A stretch of DNA of 45,822 bases. Source: Modestobacter marinus (lineage in GTDB: Bacteria; Actinomycetota; Actinomycetes; Mycobacteriales; Geodermatophilaceae). The stretch's first letter is position 1. Every line of letters begins with the position of its first letter. A program made the position numbers and the translations under genes. The DNA is taken from positions 1 through 45,822 of the forward strand of contig NZ_JABGCH010000033.1 of assembly GCF_019799945.1 (NCBI RefSeq). Reading direction: 5' to 3'. The notes under the pieces are model-generated. The model did no database searches. It saw nothing but the letters and a program-made list of their open reading frames with translations, and was not told the origin of the DNA. Below are positions 6,753 through 15,139 of the stretch, piece after piece.

Positions 6753-9062
6753 TCAGCAGGTCTCGAGGCGGTCCAGTACGGCCGGCATCCGGCCGGTGGA
6801 GAGGACGGCGAGGCGCTGGGTGGCCCGGGTGAGCGCCACGTACAGGTCGCTGTCGCCGCGCACGCCCTCGTCGAGCAGGCCCTGCGGGTCGACGAGCAGC
6901 ACCGAGTCGAACTCCAGACCCTTGGCGTCCACCGGGCGCAGCACCACCGGGCCGGCCGAGGAGTCGGCCGCGGGGCCGGAGGAGACCGCGGGGAAGCGGC
7001 CCGACAGCGCCTCGACCAGCGCCGCCACCCGGCTGGGTGGGGCGATCACCGCCACCGTGCCGCCGCGGTCGGCCAGCTCGGCGGTCGCGGTGACGGCCCG
7101 GGGGAGGAGCCGCTCCTCGGCCAGCTGCTCGGCCCGGGGCGGCACCCCGGTGCTGCGCACGGACCGGGGCGCGGACGCCGTCGAGCCGCTCACGGCGAGG
7201 ACGTCGGCCGCCACGGCCATGATCTCGGTCGGCGTGCGGTAGTTGACGGTCAGCTGGGCGAGCCGCCACTGGCCCTCGGCGTGCGGCTGCAGCGCCTCCG
7301 CCCAGTCCCGGGCGCCCTCCAGGCTGCCGGTCTGGGCCAGGTCGCCGACGACGGTCATCGACCGGGTCGGGCACTTTCGCACCAGCAGCCGCCAGGCCAT
7401 CGGCGACAGCTCCTGCGCCTCGTCGACGACCACGTGCCCGAAGGTCCAGGTGCGGTCGACGGCGGCCCGCTCCGCGGCGGTGCGGACGTCGACCTCCGTC
7501 TCCCGGTCGGCCAGCAGCTCGGCGTCCAGCAGGTCGACCGCGGTGAGCTCCTCGGACTCCTCGTCCTCGAAGTCCACCGACCGGGAGCCGTGCAGCAGGT
7601 CCAGGGTCTCCTGCGCGTGCTCGCGGGCCAGCCGCCGGCGGCGCGCCTCGCGGGCCCGCTCGGCGCTGTCGTCGAAGCCGAGGAGCTCGTCGGCCTCCTC
7701 CAGCAGCGGCACGTCCGCCGGCGTCCATGCCGAGTCCGCCGGGCGGTGCAGCAGCGCGCGCTCCTCCTCCGACCAGCCCTTGGTGGCGCGCTGGATGCGC
7801 TCCGGGTCGGCGAGCAGGTCGCCGAGCAGCTGCTCGGGGGTGAGCACCGGCCACAGCTCCTCGACCAGCCGGCGGACACCCGGGTCGGCGGCCATCTCCG
7901 CCCGCAGGTCCTCGAGCTCGCGGCGGGCCAGCAGGCTCTCCGCGCCGCGGACCTCGTTGCCGATCCGGGCGGCGAAGCGCTCGGTCACCAGGTCGACGAC
8001 CGCCCGCGCGAAGGCCGGCCGCCCCAGGTTGTGCTGCCGGGAGGCGCGCCGGCCCGCGGTCCGGCAGCGGGTCAGGTCCACGCCGCGCAGCGGGATGCGG
8101 ACGCCGTCCACGACCAGCTCCCGGACCCCGCGCGGCACCGTCTGCCGGTCCTTGATGGCGGCCTTGAGCACGTCGACCATCGCCAGCCGGCCCTTGAGCT
8201 CGGCGACCTGGGGGTGCTCGGCGCCCCGCGCGTCCAGCCCAGGCCGCAGCTGGCCGAGCCCGGCCAGCAGCACGCCGGTCTCGCCCAGCGCGGGGAGCAC
8301 ATCGGCGATGTAGCGGAGGAAGGTCGGCGTGGGGCCGACCACGAGCAGCCCGCTGCGGGCCAGCCGCTCGCGGTGGGTGTAGAGCAGGTAGGCGGCCCGG
8401 TGCAGCGCGACGGCGGTCTTGCCGGTGCCCGGCCCGCCCTGCACGACGAGCAGGCCGCGGGCGTCGCTGCGGATGATCGCGTCCTGCTCGGCCTGGATGG
8501 TCGCCACGATGTCGGTCATCCGGCCGGTGCGCTCGGCGGTCAGCGCGGCCATCAGGGCGGCCTCGCCGGTGAGCGCGGGCCCGTCGTGGGCCCCGGGGTC
8601 GACGGTGAGCACCTCGTCGTTGACCGCGGTCACGGTGCGGCCGCGGGTCCGGATGTGCCGCCGGCGGACCACGCCCTCGGGCCGGAACGCCGTCGCGGTG
8701 TAGAAGGGCCGGGAGGCCGGCGCCCGCCAGTCGACCAGCGCCGGGTCACCGGACGGGTCGTCGGCGGCGAGGCCGACCCGGCCGATGTACAGCGGCTGCG
8801 GGGACGCCTCGCGGTCCAGCCGGCCGATCACCAGCGCGTGCTCGGCGGCGTCCAGCGCGGTGATCCGCTGGGTCTGGAAGCGGGCCGCCGCCTCCCGCTC
8901 GCCGAGGGCCTGCGGGTTGATGGCCGGCATGGCCAGCGCCTGCCGGAAGCGGGTGACCGCCAGCTCGCGGGCATCGTCCAGCCGGCGGTAGAGGTCGGTG
9001 ACGGCCGTCTGCTCGGCCTGGAGGTCCGGGGCGTCCGGAACGAGGGGCGAGGCGCTCGACAA
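6753..9062 (-). CDS. helD: HelD-type UvrD/Rep superfamily 1 helicase-like RNA polymerase motor
   Basis: About 769 residues if TTG 9062-9060 is the start; this start has GAGGAG (9072-9077) nine bases upstream, whereas the in-frame ATG at 9131 has no ribosome-binding site and adds a basic, low-complexity leader. Walker A GGPGTGKT at about 209-216, a Walker B region HVVVDEAQELSP, motif III-like VVGDLAQTGS, and late motifs AKGLEFDSVLL and YVALTRATQRL mark an SF1 fold split by a large alpha-helical insertion, as in actinobacterial HelD. Family knowledge: HelD binds RNA polymerase, removes nucleic acids from it and can protect it from rifamycins. I saw no rifamycin-associated inverted repeat in the short upstream region. 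Convergent with rsbP, 12 bases apart. Confidence 0.88.
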   Translation of the reverse strand: MSSASPLVPDAPDLQAEQTAVTDLYRRLDDARELAVTRFRQALAMPAINPQALGEREAAARFQTQRITALDAAEHALVIGRLDREASPQPLYIGRVGLAADDPSGDPALVDWRAPASRPFYTATAFRPEGVVRRRHIRTRGRTVTAVNDEVLTVDPGAHDGPALTGEAALMAALTAERTGRMTDIVATIQAEQDAIIRSDARGLLVVQGGPGTGKTAVALHRAAYLLYTHRERLARSGLLVVGPTPTFLRYIADVLPALGETGVLLAGLGQLRPGLDARGAEHPQVAELKGRLAMVDVLKAAIKDRQTVPRGVRELVVDGVRIPLRGVDLTRCRTAGRRASRQHNLGRPAFARAVVDLVTERFAARIGNEVRGAESLLARRELEDLRAEMAADPGVRRLVEELWPVLTPEQLLGDLLADPERIQRATKGWSEEERALLHRPADSAWTPADVPLLEEADELLGFDDSAERAREARRRRLAREHAQETLDLLHGSRSVDFEDEESEELTAVDLLDAELLADRETEVDVRTAAERAAVDRTWTFGHVVVDEAQELSPMAWRLLVRKCPTRSMTVVGDLAQTGSLEGARDWAEALQPHAEGQWRLAQLTVNYRTPTEIMAVAADVLAVSGSTASAPRSVRSTGVPPRAEQLAEERLLPRAVTATAELADRGGTVAVIAPPSRVAALVEALSGRFPAVSSGPAADSSAGPVVLRPVDAKGLEFDSVLLVDPQGLLDEGVRGDSDLYVALTRATQRLAVLSTGRMPAVLDRLETC

Positions 9063-9193
9063 CGGGTGCTGCTCCTCGGGAGGTGGCGCGTGCGGCTGCG
9101 CGCGGCGTGCTCGGTGGCGACTCGCAACCATACGTGGGCCGACGCGTCCATGTCGGCGTGTCCGGACGACGGCGGAGCGGCCAGGATCGGGTC

Positions 9194-9928
9194 ATGGCCG
9201 ACGCCGCCCACGGGCACACCCACCGCCTCGACCTCGACGACGCCACCGTGCGGGAGTGGGACGCGACCGTCCTGTCCGCCGACCCGGAGCAGGGCATCGT
9301 GCTGGACCGGTCCGCGTTCTACCCCGGCGGCGGCGGGCAGCCGCCGGACGAGGGCGTGCTGCTGTGGGGCGGCGTGCGCACCCGCATCGCCGGGACCCGC
9401 AAGGGCGACGAGCTGTACCTCGTCCCGGTCGAGGGCGACCCGGTGCCGCCGGTGGGGACGGCGGTGCGGGGCGCGCTGGACGACGAGCGGCGCACCGCGC
9501 TGATGCGCACCCACTCCGGGCTGCACGTGCTCACCGGGGTCGTCTTCCGCGACTTCGGCGCCCTGGTCACCGGCGGCAACATGGAGCCGCTGACCGCCCG
9601 GATGGACTTCGACCTCGCCGAGCTGCCGCCGGACTTCAAGGAGCGGGTCGCCGAGTCGGTGAACGCGGAGCTCGCCGCCGACCGGCGGATCGAGGTGCGG
9701 ACCCTGCCGCGGGCGGAGGCGTTCGCGATCCCGGACATCATCAGGACCGCCACGAACCTGCTCCCGCCGGACATCGAGGTGGTGCGGATCGTCGACATCG
9801 TCGGGCTGGACACCCAGGCCGACGGCGGCACCCACGTCGCGTCCACGGCGATGGTCGGCCGGGTCGAGGTGGTCAAGGTGGAGAACAAGGGCCGCGGCTT
9901 CCGCCGCCTGCGCGTGCGGATCGTCTGA
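9194..9928 (+). CDS. alaX: AlaX-type alanyl-tRNA editing protein
   Basis: 244 residues from ATG 9194. The N-terminal region has the AlaRS-like signature SAFYPGGGGQPPDEG (40-54). The metal-binding HxxxH lies at 107-111 (HSGLH), and the second cluster appears as a GGTHVAST segment near residue 215, where many homologues have a Cys before the His and this one has Asp-Gly. The family hydrolyses Ser or Gly mischarged on tRNA-Ala in trans. The gene is divergent from helD, and a 9-bp inverted repeat follows its stop, separating it from the convergent DUF1810 gene. Confidence 0.9.
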   Translation: MADAAHGHTHRLDLDDATVREWDATVLSADPEQGIVLDRSAFYPGGGGQPPDEGVLLWGGVRTRIAGTRKGDELYLVPVEGDPVPPVGTAVRGALDDERRTALMRTHSGLHVLTGVVFRDFGALVTGGNMEPLTARMDFDLAELPPDFKERVAESVNAELAADRRIEVRTLPRAEAFAIPDIIRTATNLLPPDIEVVRIVDIVGLDTQADGGTHVASTAMVGRVEVVKVENKGRGFRRLRVRIV

Positions 9929-9935
9929 AGAAGGA

Positions 9936-9986
9936 CCACCCTTCCCCCCACGCCTCGCAGGCTCGGCGCGGGCCCCTGAAGGGTGG
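9936..9986. terminator. Inverted repeat between convergent genes
   Basis: CCACCCTTC (9936-9944) and GAAGGGTGG (9978-9986) are exact reverse complements, separated by 33 bases that can themselves fold. It lies between the stop of alaX (9928) and the end of the convergent DUF1810 gene (10011), as expected of a shared terminator. Confidence 0.5.
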
Positions 9987-10010
9987 CCATCAGGACGGCG
10001 GCGGGGTGGG

Positions 10011-10433
10011 TCAGAGACGGGCGGTCGTCGCGTCGTCCTCGCTGCCGGCGAAGTACTGGTCCAGCACCGCGCGGAAGACCGGCTCGTCGGACACCGCGGC
10101 GAACAGGGTCATCGAGGACCGCAGCTTCTGGGCGTCCACCGGCCCGAGGACGGCGACCGGGTCGGTCGCGCCGAGCCCGGTGAGTGCCCCCGCGCACTCG
10201 ACCAGGCGCGGCCCGAGCACGGGGTGGGCCAGGTAGGCCCGGGCCTCGTCGCGGCCGCTGATCGCGTAGTGCTGCGCCGTAGGGCTGCGGCCGAGCCCGG
10301 CCACCTGCGGGAAGACGAACCACATCCAGTGGCTGCGCTTCTGCCCGGCCTTCAGCTCCGCCAGCGCCTGCCGGTACGTGCCGCCGTCGTCCTGGGCGTC
10401 GACGAACCGCTGCAGGCCGAACGGGTCGGTCAC
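10011..10433 (-). CDS. DUF1810 family protein
   Basis: 140 residues matching the whole DUF1810 family: the opening DPFGLQRFVDAQ, an ALAELKAGQKRSHWMWFVFP core, a QVAGLGRSPTAQHYAI segment and a final DQKL-like helix-strand region (DAQKLRSSMTLF). DUF1810 proteins are small soluble proteins of unknown function, sometimes mislabelled calpastatin. Its ATG overlaps the stop of the preceding 80-residue gene by four bases (ATGA at 10430-10433), so the two are probably translated together. Confidence 0.88.
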   Translation of the reverse strand: MTDPFGLQRFVDAQDDGGTYRQALAELKAGQKRSHWMWFVFPQVAGLGRSPTAQHYAISGRDEARAYLAHPVLGPRLVECAGALTGLGATDPVAVLGPVDAQKLRSSMTLFAAVSDEPVFRAVLDQYFAGSEDDATTARL

Positions 10434-10672
10434 GGGGCGTCGTACTCCCCGAGGGCCGACCGCAGCCGGTGGTTGAGGCCGTCGAGCGCCTCGCGGAGCG
10501 AGACCTCGTCGCCGGGCTCGGGCAGCATGCCGAGGCGGCGGAACCGCTCGGCCAGCCGGTGGGTCAGGTGGTCGGGGACGTCGCCGGCCAGGAGGTGGCC
10601 CTCCAGGACGGCGAGGATGCCGATCAGCACCGCCATGTCCTCGGGTGCCACAGGGCGCAGGGTGGGCTGCAT
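10430..10672 (-). CDS. Small hypothetical protein (80 aa), coupled to DUF1810
   Basis: 80 residues from ATG 10672. It begins MQPTLRPVAPEDMAVLIGIL and has a helical, Leu-rich body (EGHLLAGDVPDHLTHRLAERFRR is visible, positions about 24-46) with a charged C-terminus. I do not recognise a family. The four-base ATGA overlap with the DUF1810 start is the best evidence that it is expressed. No strong ribosome-binding site is seen upstream of the ATG. Confidence 0.6.
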   Translation of the reverse strand: MQPTLRPVAPEDMAVLIGILAVLEGHLLAGDVPDHLTHRLAERFRRLGMLPEPGDEVSLREALDGLNHRLRSALGEYDAP

Positions 10673-10740
10673 GTCCCGGAGGGTCGTGCCGGGCGGCCCT
10701 CCGCGCAAGCCTCCTGAGCGCCGTTCGCCGACCGGCGGGC

Positions 10741-11364
10741 TCAGACCGTCTCGGGCACCCGCAGGTGGGCGACGACGAGGTCGAACTCGGCGATCTCCGT
10801 GACCCGGGTCCCCATGCCGCGGGCGTACTGCTCGCGCAGCAGGTCGGCCCGCTGACCGGCGGCGAGCATCGCCTCCCGGTCGGCGTAGGTCGCCGCGAGC
10901 ACCGTGCGGCCGGCGACCCGGTCCACCATCAGGCTGGCGCTGCTGAAGCCGACGAGCTCCTCGAACCTGGGGAGCAGGGTGATCCGGAAGGTGCTGAGGT
11001 CGTCGTCCAGCCGGTCGGGGTCGCGCAGCGCACCCCAGGTCACCCGGCAGCAGGCCTCCGGCCCGGCCGGCTGCACCCGGTGCATGACGGCGATCTCCCA
11101 CTCGTTGACCATCGGGACGGCGCCGAGCACCTGCGCGATCCGGGTGCGGTGCGGCCGCATGCTCTCCGCGCTGGCCTGCATGGTCTCCTCGGTGCGCCAG
11201 CCGCTGGTGACGATGCAGCGGCCGGACCGGCGGCCGGCGAGCATCGACAGGCCGGTGCAGCCGTCGAGTTGCGTCGTCGCGGGCAGCCACTCGTCGCGGA
11301 CGACGGTGATCGCCTCCTCGATGGCCCGGGGGTTCCCGCGCAGCGTGGTGGTCCGTGCGTACAT
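10741..11364 (-). CDS. Two-domain ferredoxin-like (antibiotic-monooxygenase-like) protein
   Basis: 207 residues from ATG 11364; AGAGGAG lies nine bases upstream, while the same frame extends upstream without a signal. It opens MYARTTTLRGNPRAIEEAI and contains two half-domains with the pattern of ABM/stress-response alpha+beta barrels: SGRCIVTSGWRTEETMQAS in the first and GRTVLAATYADREAMLAAG in the second. Such domains form ferredoxin-like dimers in small monooxygenases; no catalytic residue can be named here. A full-length paralogue with the same length and the same MYARTTT start lies at 21958-22581 on the same strand. Confidence 0.8.
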   Translation of the reverse strand: MYARTTTLRGNPRAIEEAITVVRDEWLPATTQLDGCTGLSMLAGRRSGRCIVTSGWRTEETMQASAESMRPHRTRIAQVLGAVPMVNEWEIAVMHRVQPAGPEACCRVTWGALRDPDRLDDDLSTFRITLLPRFEELVGFSSASLMVDRVAGRTVLAATYADREAMLAAGQRADLLREQYARGMGTRVTEIAEFDLVVAHLRVPETV

Positions 11365-11528
11365 CGGCGGGCGCTCCTCTCGCGGCCGCGGCACCCCGGC
11401 CGGTGCCGCCGTACTGGCACTCTGCGGGACGCCCGGCCCGGGCACCGACAGCGTGTCCCGCTCGGGGTCGACGCCCGGCGTTGCGCAACATTGCGCTGAT
11501 GCTCAGTTACGGTACGAGAGGTCCGGCA

Positions 11529-12830
11529 TCAGTCCAGCAGCGCGTCGCTGAGCACCTCGTACAGGCGGGTGTTCCGGTACGAGCCCGTCAGTGCCTCGCT
11601 GCCCGGGCCCTCCGCGGTGACGACCGTCGGTGCGCCGGTGTGCTGGCTCGAGGTCCAGTCCAGGACGAACGTCCTGTCGCTGCCGGCCACGGGGAACGGG
11701 CCGTCCTCCCCGGAGACCCGCTCCTGCGTCGGCGCCGGGGTGCCGTCCAGCGTGCCCCCCGGGCCGCTCTCGTCCTTGGCGTCGACGTCCTCGATGGTCA
11801 GCCCGCCGGTCTCGTGGTCGCCGGTGACGACGAGCAGGGTGTCCGGGTGCTCGGCCACGTACTCCCGGGCGACCTGCACCGCGTCGTCCAGGGCGCGCAT
11901 CGCCTGCAGCATCCGGGTGCCGTTGTTGTGGTGCGCCATCTCGTCGACGCCCTCCTCCTCGACGAGGAGGAAGAAGCCGTCCTCGTCCTCGGACAGCACG
12001 TCGAGGGCCTTCGCGGTCATATCCGCCAGCGGGACGACGGGGGAGTACTCGTCGCCCCGCCCCTCCGCACGCATCTGGAACATCTCCTCGTTGGCGAACA
12101 GGCCGAGCAGCCGGTCGCCCTCGGCCGCCGCCAGGCCCGCGGCGTCCGAGAGGTGCACGTAGCCCAGCCCCTCGGCCTGCGCGAGCAGGTCGCCCTGCTG
12201 GCTGCGGCTCACCTCCGGGTCCTCCGCGTCCCCGGTGCGGGGCGGGAAGGCGCCCTCGTCGCCGGCCGGCAGCCACCAGTCCTCGCCGCCGCCCAGGATC
12301 ACCTGCGGCCCGTTGACCTCCAGGTACTGGCCGGCGATCTGGTCCTGCAGGGCACGGTCGGTGGTGGAGCTGAAGAAGGCGGCCGGCGTGGCGTCGGTGA
12401 CCTGCGCCGTCGTCACCAGGCCGGTGGCGAGCCCCGCCTCGGCCGCTTGCGCGCCGATGGTGGGCAGCGGGTTGCCGTCGACGTCGACGCTGATCCCGCC
12501 GTTGAAGGTCTTCACGCCGGTGGCCCAGGCGCTGGCGCCGGCGGCTGAGTCGGTCACGGTCTCCAGTGGGTCGCGCGGGTCGGTGGTCTGCAGCCCCGCG
12601 ACCGCCAGGGAGTCCATGGCCAGCTGCCCGTCGAAGCCCTGCTGGTCCAGCCGGCCGGCCTCGCGGTGGGCGGCGGCCATGCCGTCGCCGTTGACGAAGA
12701 TGACGCTGCGGACGTCGTCCTCCTCGTCGCCGGGCGCGAGACACGAGGGCAGCAGGACCAGGCCGCCGACCAGCGTCGCCGCCAGCGCGGTGGGGAGTCC
12801 GCGGGATCGCCGGGACGTGGACGTCGACAT
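11529..12830 (-). CDS. Alkaline phosphatase, PhoA-type superfamily, probable lipoprotein
   Basis: 433 residues from ATG 12830. A basic N-terminus, hydrophobic segment and LLPSC with Cys30 suggest a lipoprotein signal, placing the enzyme outside the membrane. Metal and nucleophile motifs follow the family order: VNGDGM with Asp49, TDSAAGASAWATG with the nucleophile Ser95, a VDEMAHHNN motif carrying Asp/His zinc ligands, TGDHETGG, and SSQHTG with the last His. The enzyme would release phosphate from phosphomonoesters. No Pho box was identified in the roughly 130 bases between its start and the divergent TIGR03086 gene. Confidence 0.9.
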   Translation of the reverse strand: MSTSTSRRSRGLPTALAATLVGGLVLLPSCLAPGDEEDDVRSVIFVNGDGMAAAHREAGRLDQQGFDGQLAMDSLAVAGLQTTDPRDPLETVTDSAAGASAWATGVKTFNGGISVDVDGNPLPTIGAQAAEAGLATGLVTTAQVTDATPAAFFSSTTDRALQDQIAGQYLEVNGPQVILGGGEDWWLPAGDEGAFPPRTGDAEDPEVSRSQQGDLLAQAEGLGYVHLSDAAGLAAAEGDRLLGLFANEEMFQMRAEGRGDEYSPVVPLADMTAKALDVLSEDEDGFFLLVEEEGVDEMAHHNNGTRMLQAMRALDDAVQVAREYVAEHPDTLLVVTGDHETGGLTIEDVDAKDESGPGGTLDGTPAPTQERVSGEDGPFPVAGSDRTFVLDWTSSQHTGAPTVVTAEGPGSEALTGSYRNTRLYEVLSDALLD

Positions 12831-12959
12831 GGGTCCCCCTCGGGGTGGGTGCGGAGCCCGCTCCGTGGCCCTGCACTGCGGTCAGCCTGCGAGCGCCTCC
12901 TGCGCGGCGCAATCCCCGGCGGACCGATGAGTCCGGCACGTCCGGCCGGTCGTGTCCGC

Positions 12960-13550
12960 ATGACGACGACGACCCTCGACCTCGCCCCCCAGGCCGCCGA
13001 GCTGGCCCGCGTGGTGGCCGGGATCCGCGACGACCAGCTCCACGCCGAGACGCCGTGCGCCGGCACCCCGGTGGCCGGGCTGCTCGACCACGTGGTCGGC
13101 CTGACCTACGCGTTCCGGTGTGCCGCGGAGAAGCGGCCGCTGCCCGGCGCCCCGGAGGCCGCGGCCGACACCCTGCCCGCCGACTGGCGGGAGCGCGTGC
13201 CGCGCCAGCTCGACGAGCTGGTCACCGCTTGGCGCGAGCCGGCCGCCTGGGAGGGGACGGCCGAGGCCGGTGGGGTGGAGCTGCCGGCCCCGGTCATGGC
13301 GGCGGTGGCGCTGGACGAGGTGCTGGTGCACGGCTGGGACCTGGCGGTCGCCACCGGCCAGGCCTTCCGCGCCGACCCGGCCAGCGTGCAGGCGTGCCTG
13401 GAGCTGGTGGGCGACCGCACGAACCTGCCCGCCGACGAGGACGGCGGCCTGTTCGGCCCCGCGGTGCCGGTGCCGCCGGACGCCCCGGCCCTCGACCGGC
13501 TGCTGGGCCAGACCGGCCGCGACCCGGCCTGGCGACCGGGCCGCGACTGA
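12960..13550 (+). CDS. TIGR03086-type metal-binding protein, DinB/mycothiol-isomerase-like fold
   Basis: 196 residues from ATG 12960; an in-frame ATG at 12927 is an alternative, and neither has a clear ribosome-binding site. Characteristic residues are TPCAGTPVAGLLDHVVGL with the first His, and LDEVLVHGWDLAVATGQ, the HxWD motif of this family. The fold is a four-helix DinB-like bundle related to mycothiol-dependent maleylpyruvate isomerase, usually binding a divalent metal with three His. The substrate is unknown. The gene ends 3 bases before the convergent quinone reductase homologue. Confidence 0.82.
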   Translation: MTTTTLDLAPQAAELARVVAGIRDDQLHAETPCAGTPVAGLLDHVVGLTYAFRCAAEKRPLPGAPEAAADTLPADWRERVPRQLDELVTAWREPAAWEGTAEAGGVELPAPVMAAVALDEVLVHGWDLAVATGQAFRADPASVQACLELVGDRTNLPADEDGGLFGPAVPVPPDAPALDRLLGQTGRDPAWRPGRD

Positions 13551-13553
13551 TGG

Positions 13554-14624
13554 TCAGCTGCGCGCGGCCACCGGCCGCACGGTCCGGCGGTGGCCGATGC
13601 CGCCCGCGCCGTGCGCGGGGTCGACCTCCTCGCCGGCCGCGACCGGCCCCGGCGGGGTGCCGTCGCCGAACGGGCTGCCGCCGAGCTCCTCGCGGTGGTG
13701 CGGGGTCAGCCAGTTCGACGTGTCCGGCCCCAGGGGGATGACCTGGGTCGGGTTGATGTCGGCGTGCACCACGTAGTAGTGCTCCTTGATCTGCGGGAAG
13801 TCGGTGGTGTCACCGAACCCGGGGGTCTGGAACAGGTCGCGCGCGTACGCCCAGAGCACCGGCATCTCCGACAGCTTCTGCCGGTTGCACTTGAAGTGGC
13901 CGTGGTAGACGGGGTCGAAGCGGGCGAGGGTGGTGAACAGCCGGACGTCGGCCTCGGTGATCGTGTCGCCCATCAGGTACCGCTGGTCCGCCAGCCGGTC
14001 CTCCAGCCAGTCCAGCGCCGTCCACAGCCGCTGGTAGGCCCGGTCGTAGGCGCGCTGGGAGCCGGCGAACCCGCAGCGGTAGACCCCGTTGTTGACCTCG
14101 GTGAAGACCTTGTCGATGAGCTGGTCCATCTCGTCCCGCAGGGGCTCCGGGTAGAGGTCGGGCGCGCCGTCGCGGTGGTACGCCGTCCACTCGGTGGAGA
14201 AGTCCAGCGTCATCTGCTTGAAGTCGTTGGTGACCACGGCCTTCGTGGGGACGTCGACCATCGCCGGCACCGTGATGCCACGGGAGTACTCGGGGTCCCG
14301 GGCGAGGAACGCCTCCTGCAGCCGCTCGTAGCCGAGCACCGGGTCGCGGCCGTCCGGGTCGAGGTCGAAGGTCCAGCTGCGCTCGTCGTGCGTGGGGCCG
14401 CAGATGCCCATCGAGATGACCGGCTCCAGGCCGAGCAGCCGGCGGACGATCGTCGCCCGGTTGGCCCACGGGCAGGCCCGCGCGACGACGAGCCGGTACC
14501 GGTCGGGCTCGACCGGCCAACCGCTCGACCCGTCCGCGGTGATCCGGTCGGTGAGGTAGTTCTGGTCGCGCTTGTACTCCTGCCCGTCGTTGACGTAGCC
14601 GGAGCCGGATTCCGAGGTGCTCAC
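13554..14624 (-). CDS. Xi-class glutathione transferase / glutathionyl-hydroquinone reductase homologue
   Basis: 356 residues from GTG 14624; the frame remains open upstream to 14786 without a signal. The protein has the Xi-class layout: DRYRLVVARACPWANRATI with the catalytic CPWA Cys, DFKQMTLDFSTEW, a NNGVYRCGFAGSQ stretch and GDTITEADVRLFTTLARFDPVY followed by a GHFKCN motif. Family members reduce glutathionyl-hydroquinones; actinobacteria generally use mycothiol, and homologues there are thought to act on mycothiol adducts. The last 40 residues are a divergent Pro/Gly-rich tail. Confidence 0.9.
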   Translation of the reverse strand: MSTSESGSGYVNDGQEYKRDQNYLTDRITADGSSGWPVEPDRYRLVVARACPWANRATIVRRLLGLEPVISMGICGPTHDERSWTFDLDPDGRDPVLGYERLQEAFLARDPEYSRGITVPAMVDVPTKAVVTNDFKQMTLDFSTEWTAYHRDGAPDLYPEPLRDEMDQLIDKVFTEVNNGVYRCGFAGSQRAYDRAYQRLWTALDWLEDRLADQRYLMGDTITEADVRLFTTLARFDPVYHGHFKCNRQKLSEMPVLWAYARDLFQTPGFGDTTDFPQIKEHYYVVHADINPTQVIPLGPDTSNWLTPHHREELGGSPFGDGTPPGPVAAGEEVDPAHGAGGIGHRRTVRPVAARS

Positions 14625-14748
14625 GGCCCCCACCCTGACCGACCTCGGCGCCGTCCGCAGCGTGGTCGCCGGGAAACGACGACCGGGGCCATTGACCGCG
14701 GTGCCCGGCGCGCGCAGCCTCGACGTCCTTCGACGGAGGAGGCAGGGC

Positions 14749-15129
14749 ATGGCCCGCAGCGACATCGAAGCCCTCGGCGCCACCATGGAGCAGGGGCTGG
14801 AGAAGGCCGACGCGACGCTGATCGCCTCGGTCTACGGACCGGGCGCGCGGCTGATGCCGCCGGGCTCCGACGTGCTGACCGGCGAGGCGATCGAGCAGTA
14901 CTGGCAGGGGGTGCTCAACGCGGGCATCACGGGCGGCCGGATGGAGCTCGTGTCGCTCGAGGAGCACGGCGACGTCGGCATCGAGGAGGGGCGCTACGAG
15001 ATGCGGATCGGCGATCAGGTGGCCGACCGCGGCAAGTACGTCGTCGTCCACCACCGGCAGCCGGACGGCGGCTGGCGGTTCCACCTGGACATCTTCAACT
15101 CCAGCATGCCGACGGCCGCGCCGGCCTGA
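14749..15129 (+). CDS. SnoaL/DUF4440-like NTF2-fold protein
   Basis: 126 residues from ATG 14749, with a strong GGAGGAGG at 14735-14742 six bases upstream. The sequence fits small NTF2-like proteins of the SgcJ/DUF4440 group: ASVYGPGARLMPPGSDVLTG, a YWQGVLNAGI helix, and the closing RQPDGGWRFHLDIFNS. These proteins often bind small ligands or act as ketosteroid-isomerase-like enzymes; the function here is unknown. It is divergent from the transferase at 14624 and convergent with the channel gene at 15140. Confidence 0.85.
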   Translation: MARSDIEALGATMEQGLEKADATLIASVYGPGARLMPPGSDVLTGEAIEQYWQGVLNAGITGGRMELVSLEEHGDVGIEEGRYEMRIGDQVADRGKYVVVHHRQPDGGWRFHLDIFNSSMPTAAPA

Positions 15130-15139
15130 GCGCCAGAGG

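Noticed and set aside
9132-9193. A rifamycin-associated element between helD and alaX
   Set aside because: I looked for the GC-rich inverted repeat and found none in this short interval.
7281-9503. Long plus-strand frame of 740 codons across the helD region
   Set aside because: It is antisense to helD, which has all helicase motifs; the frame is open only because of the GC-rich third codon positions, and its composition (Gly/Arg/Gln/Val-rich) has no domain.
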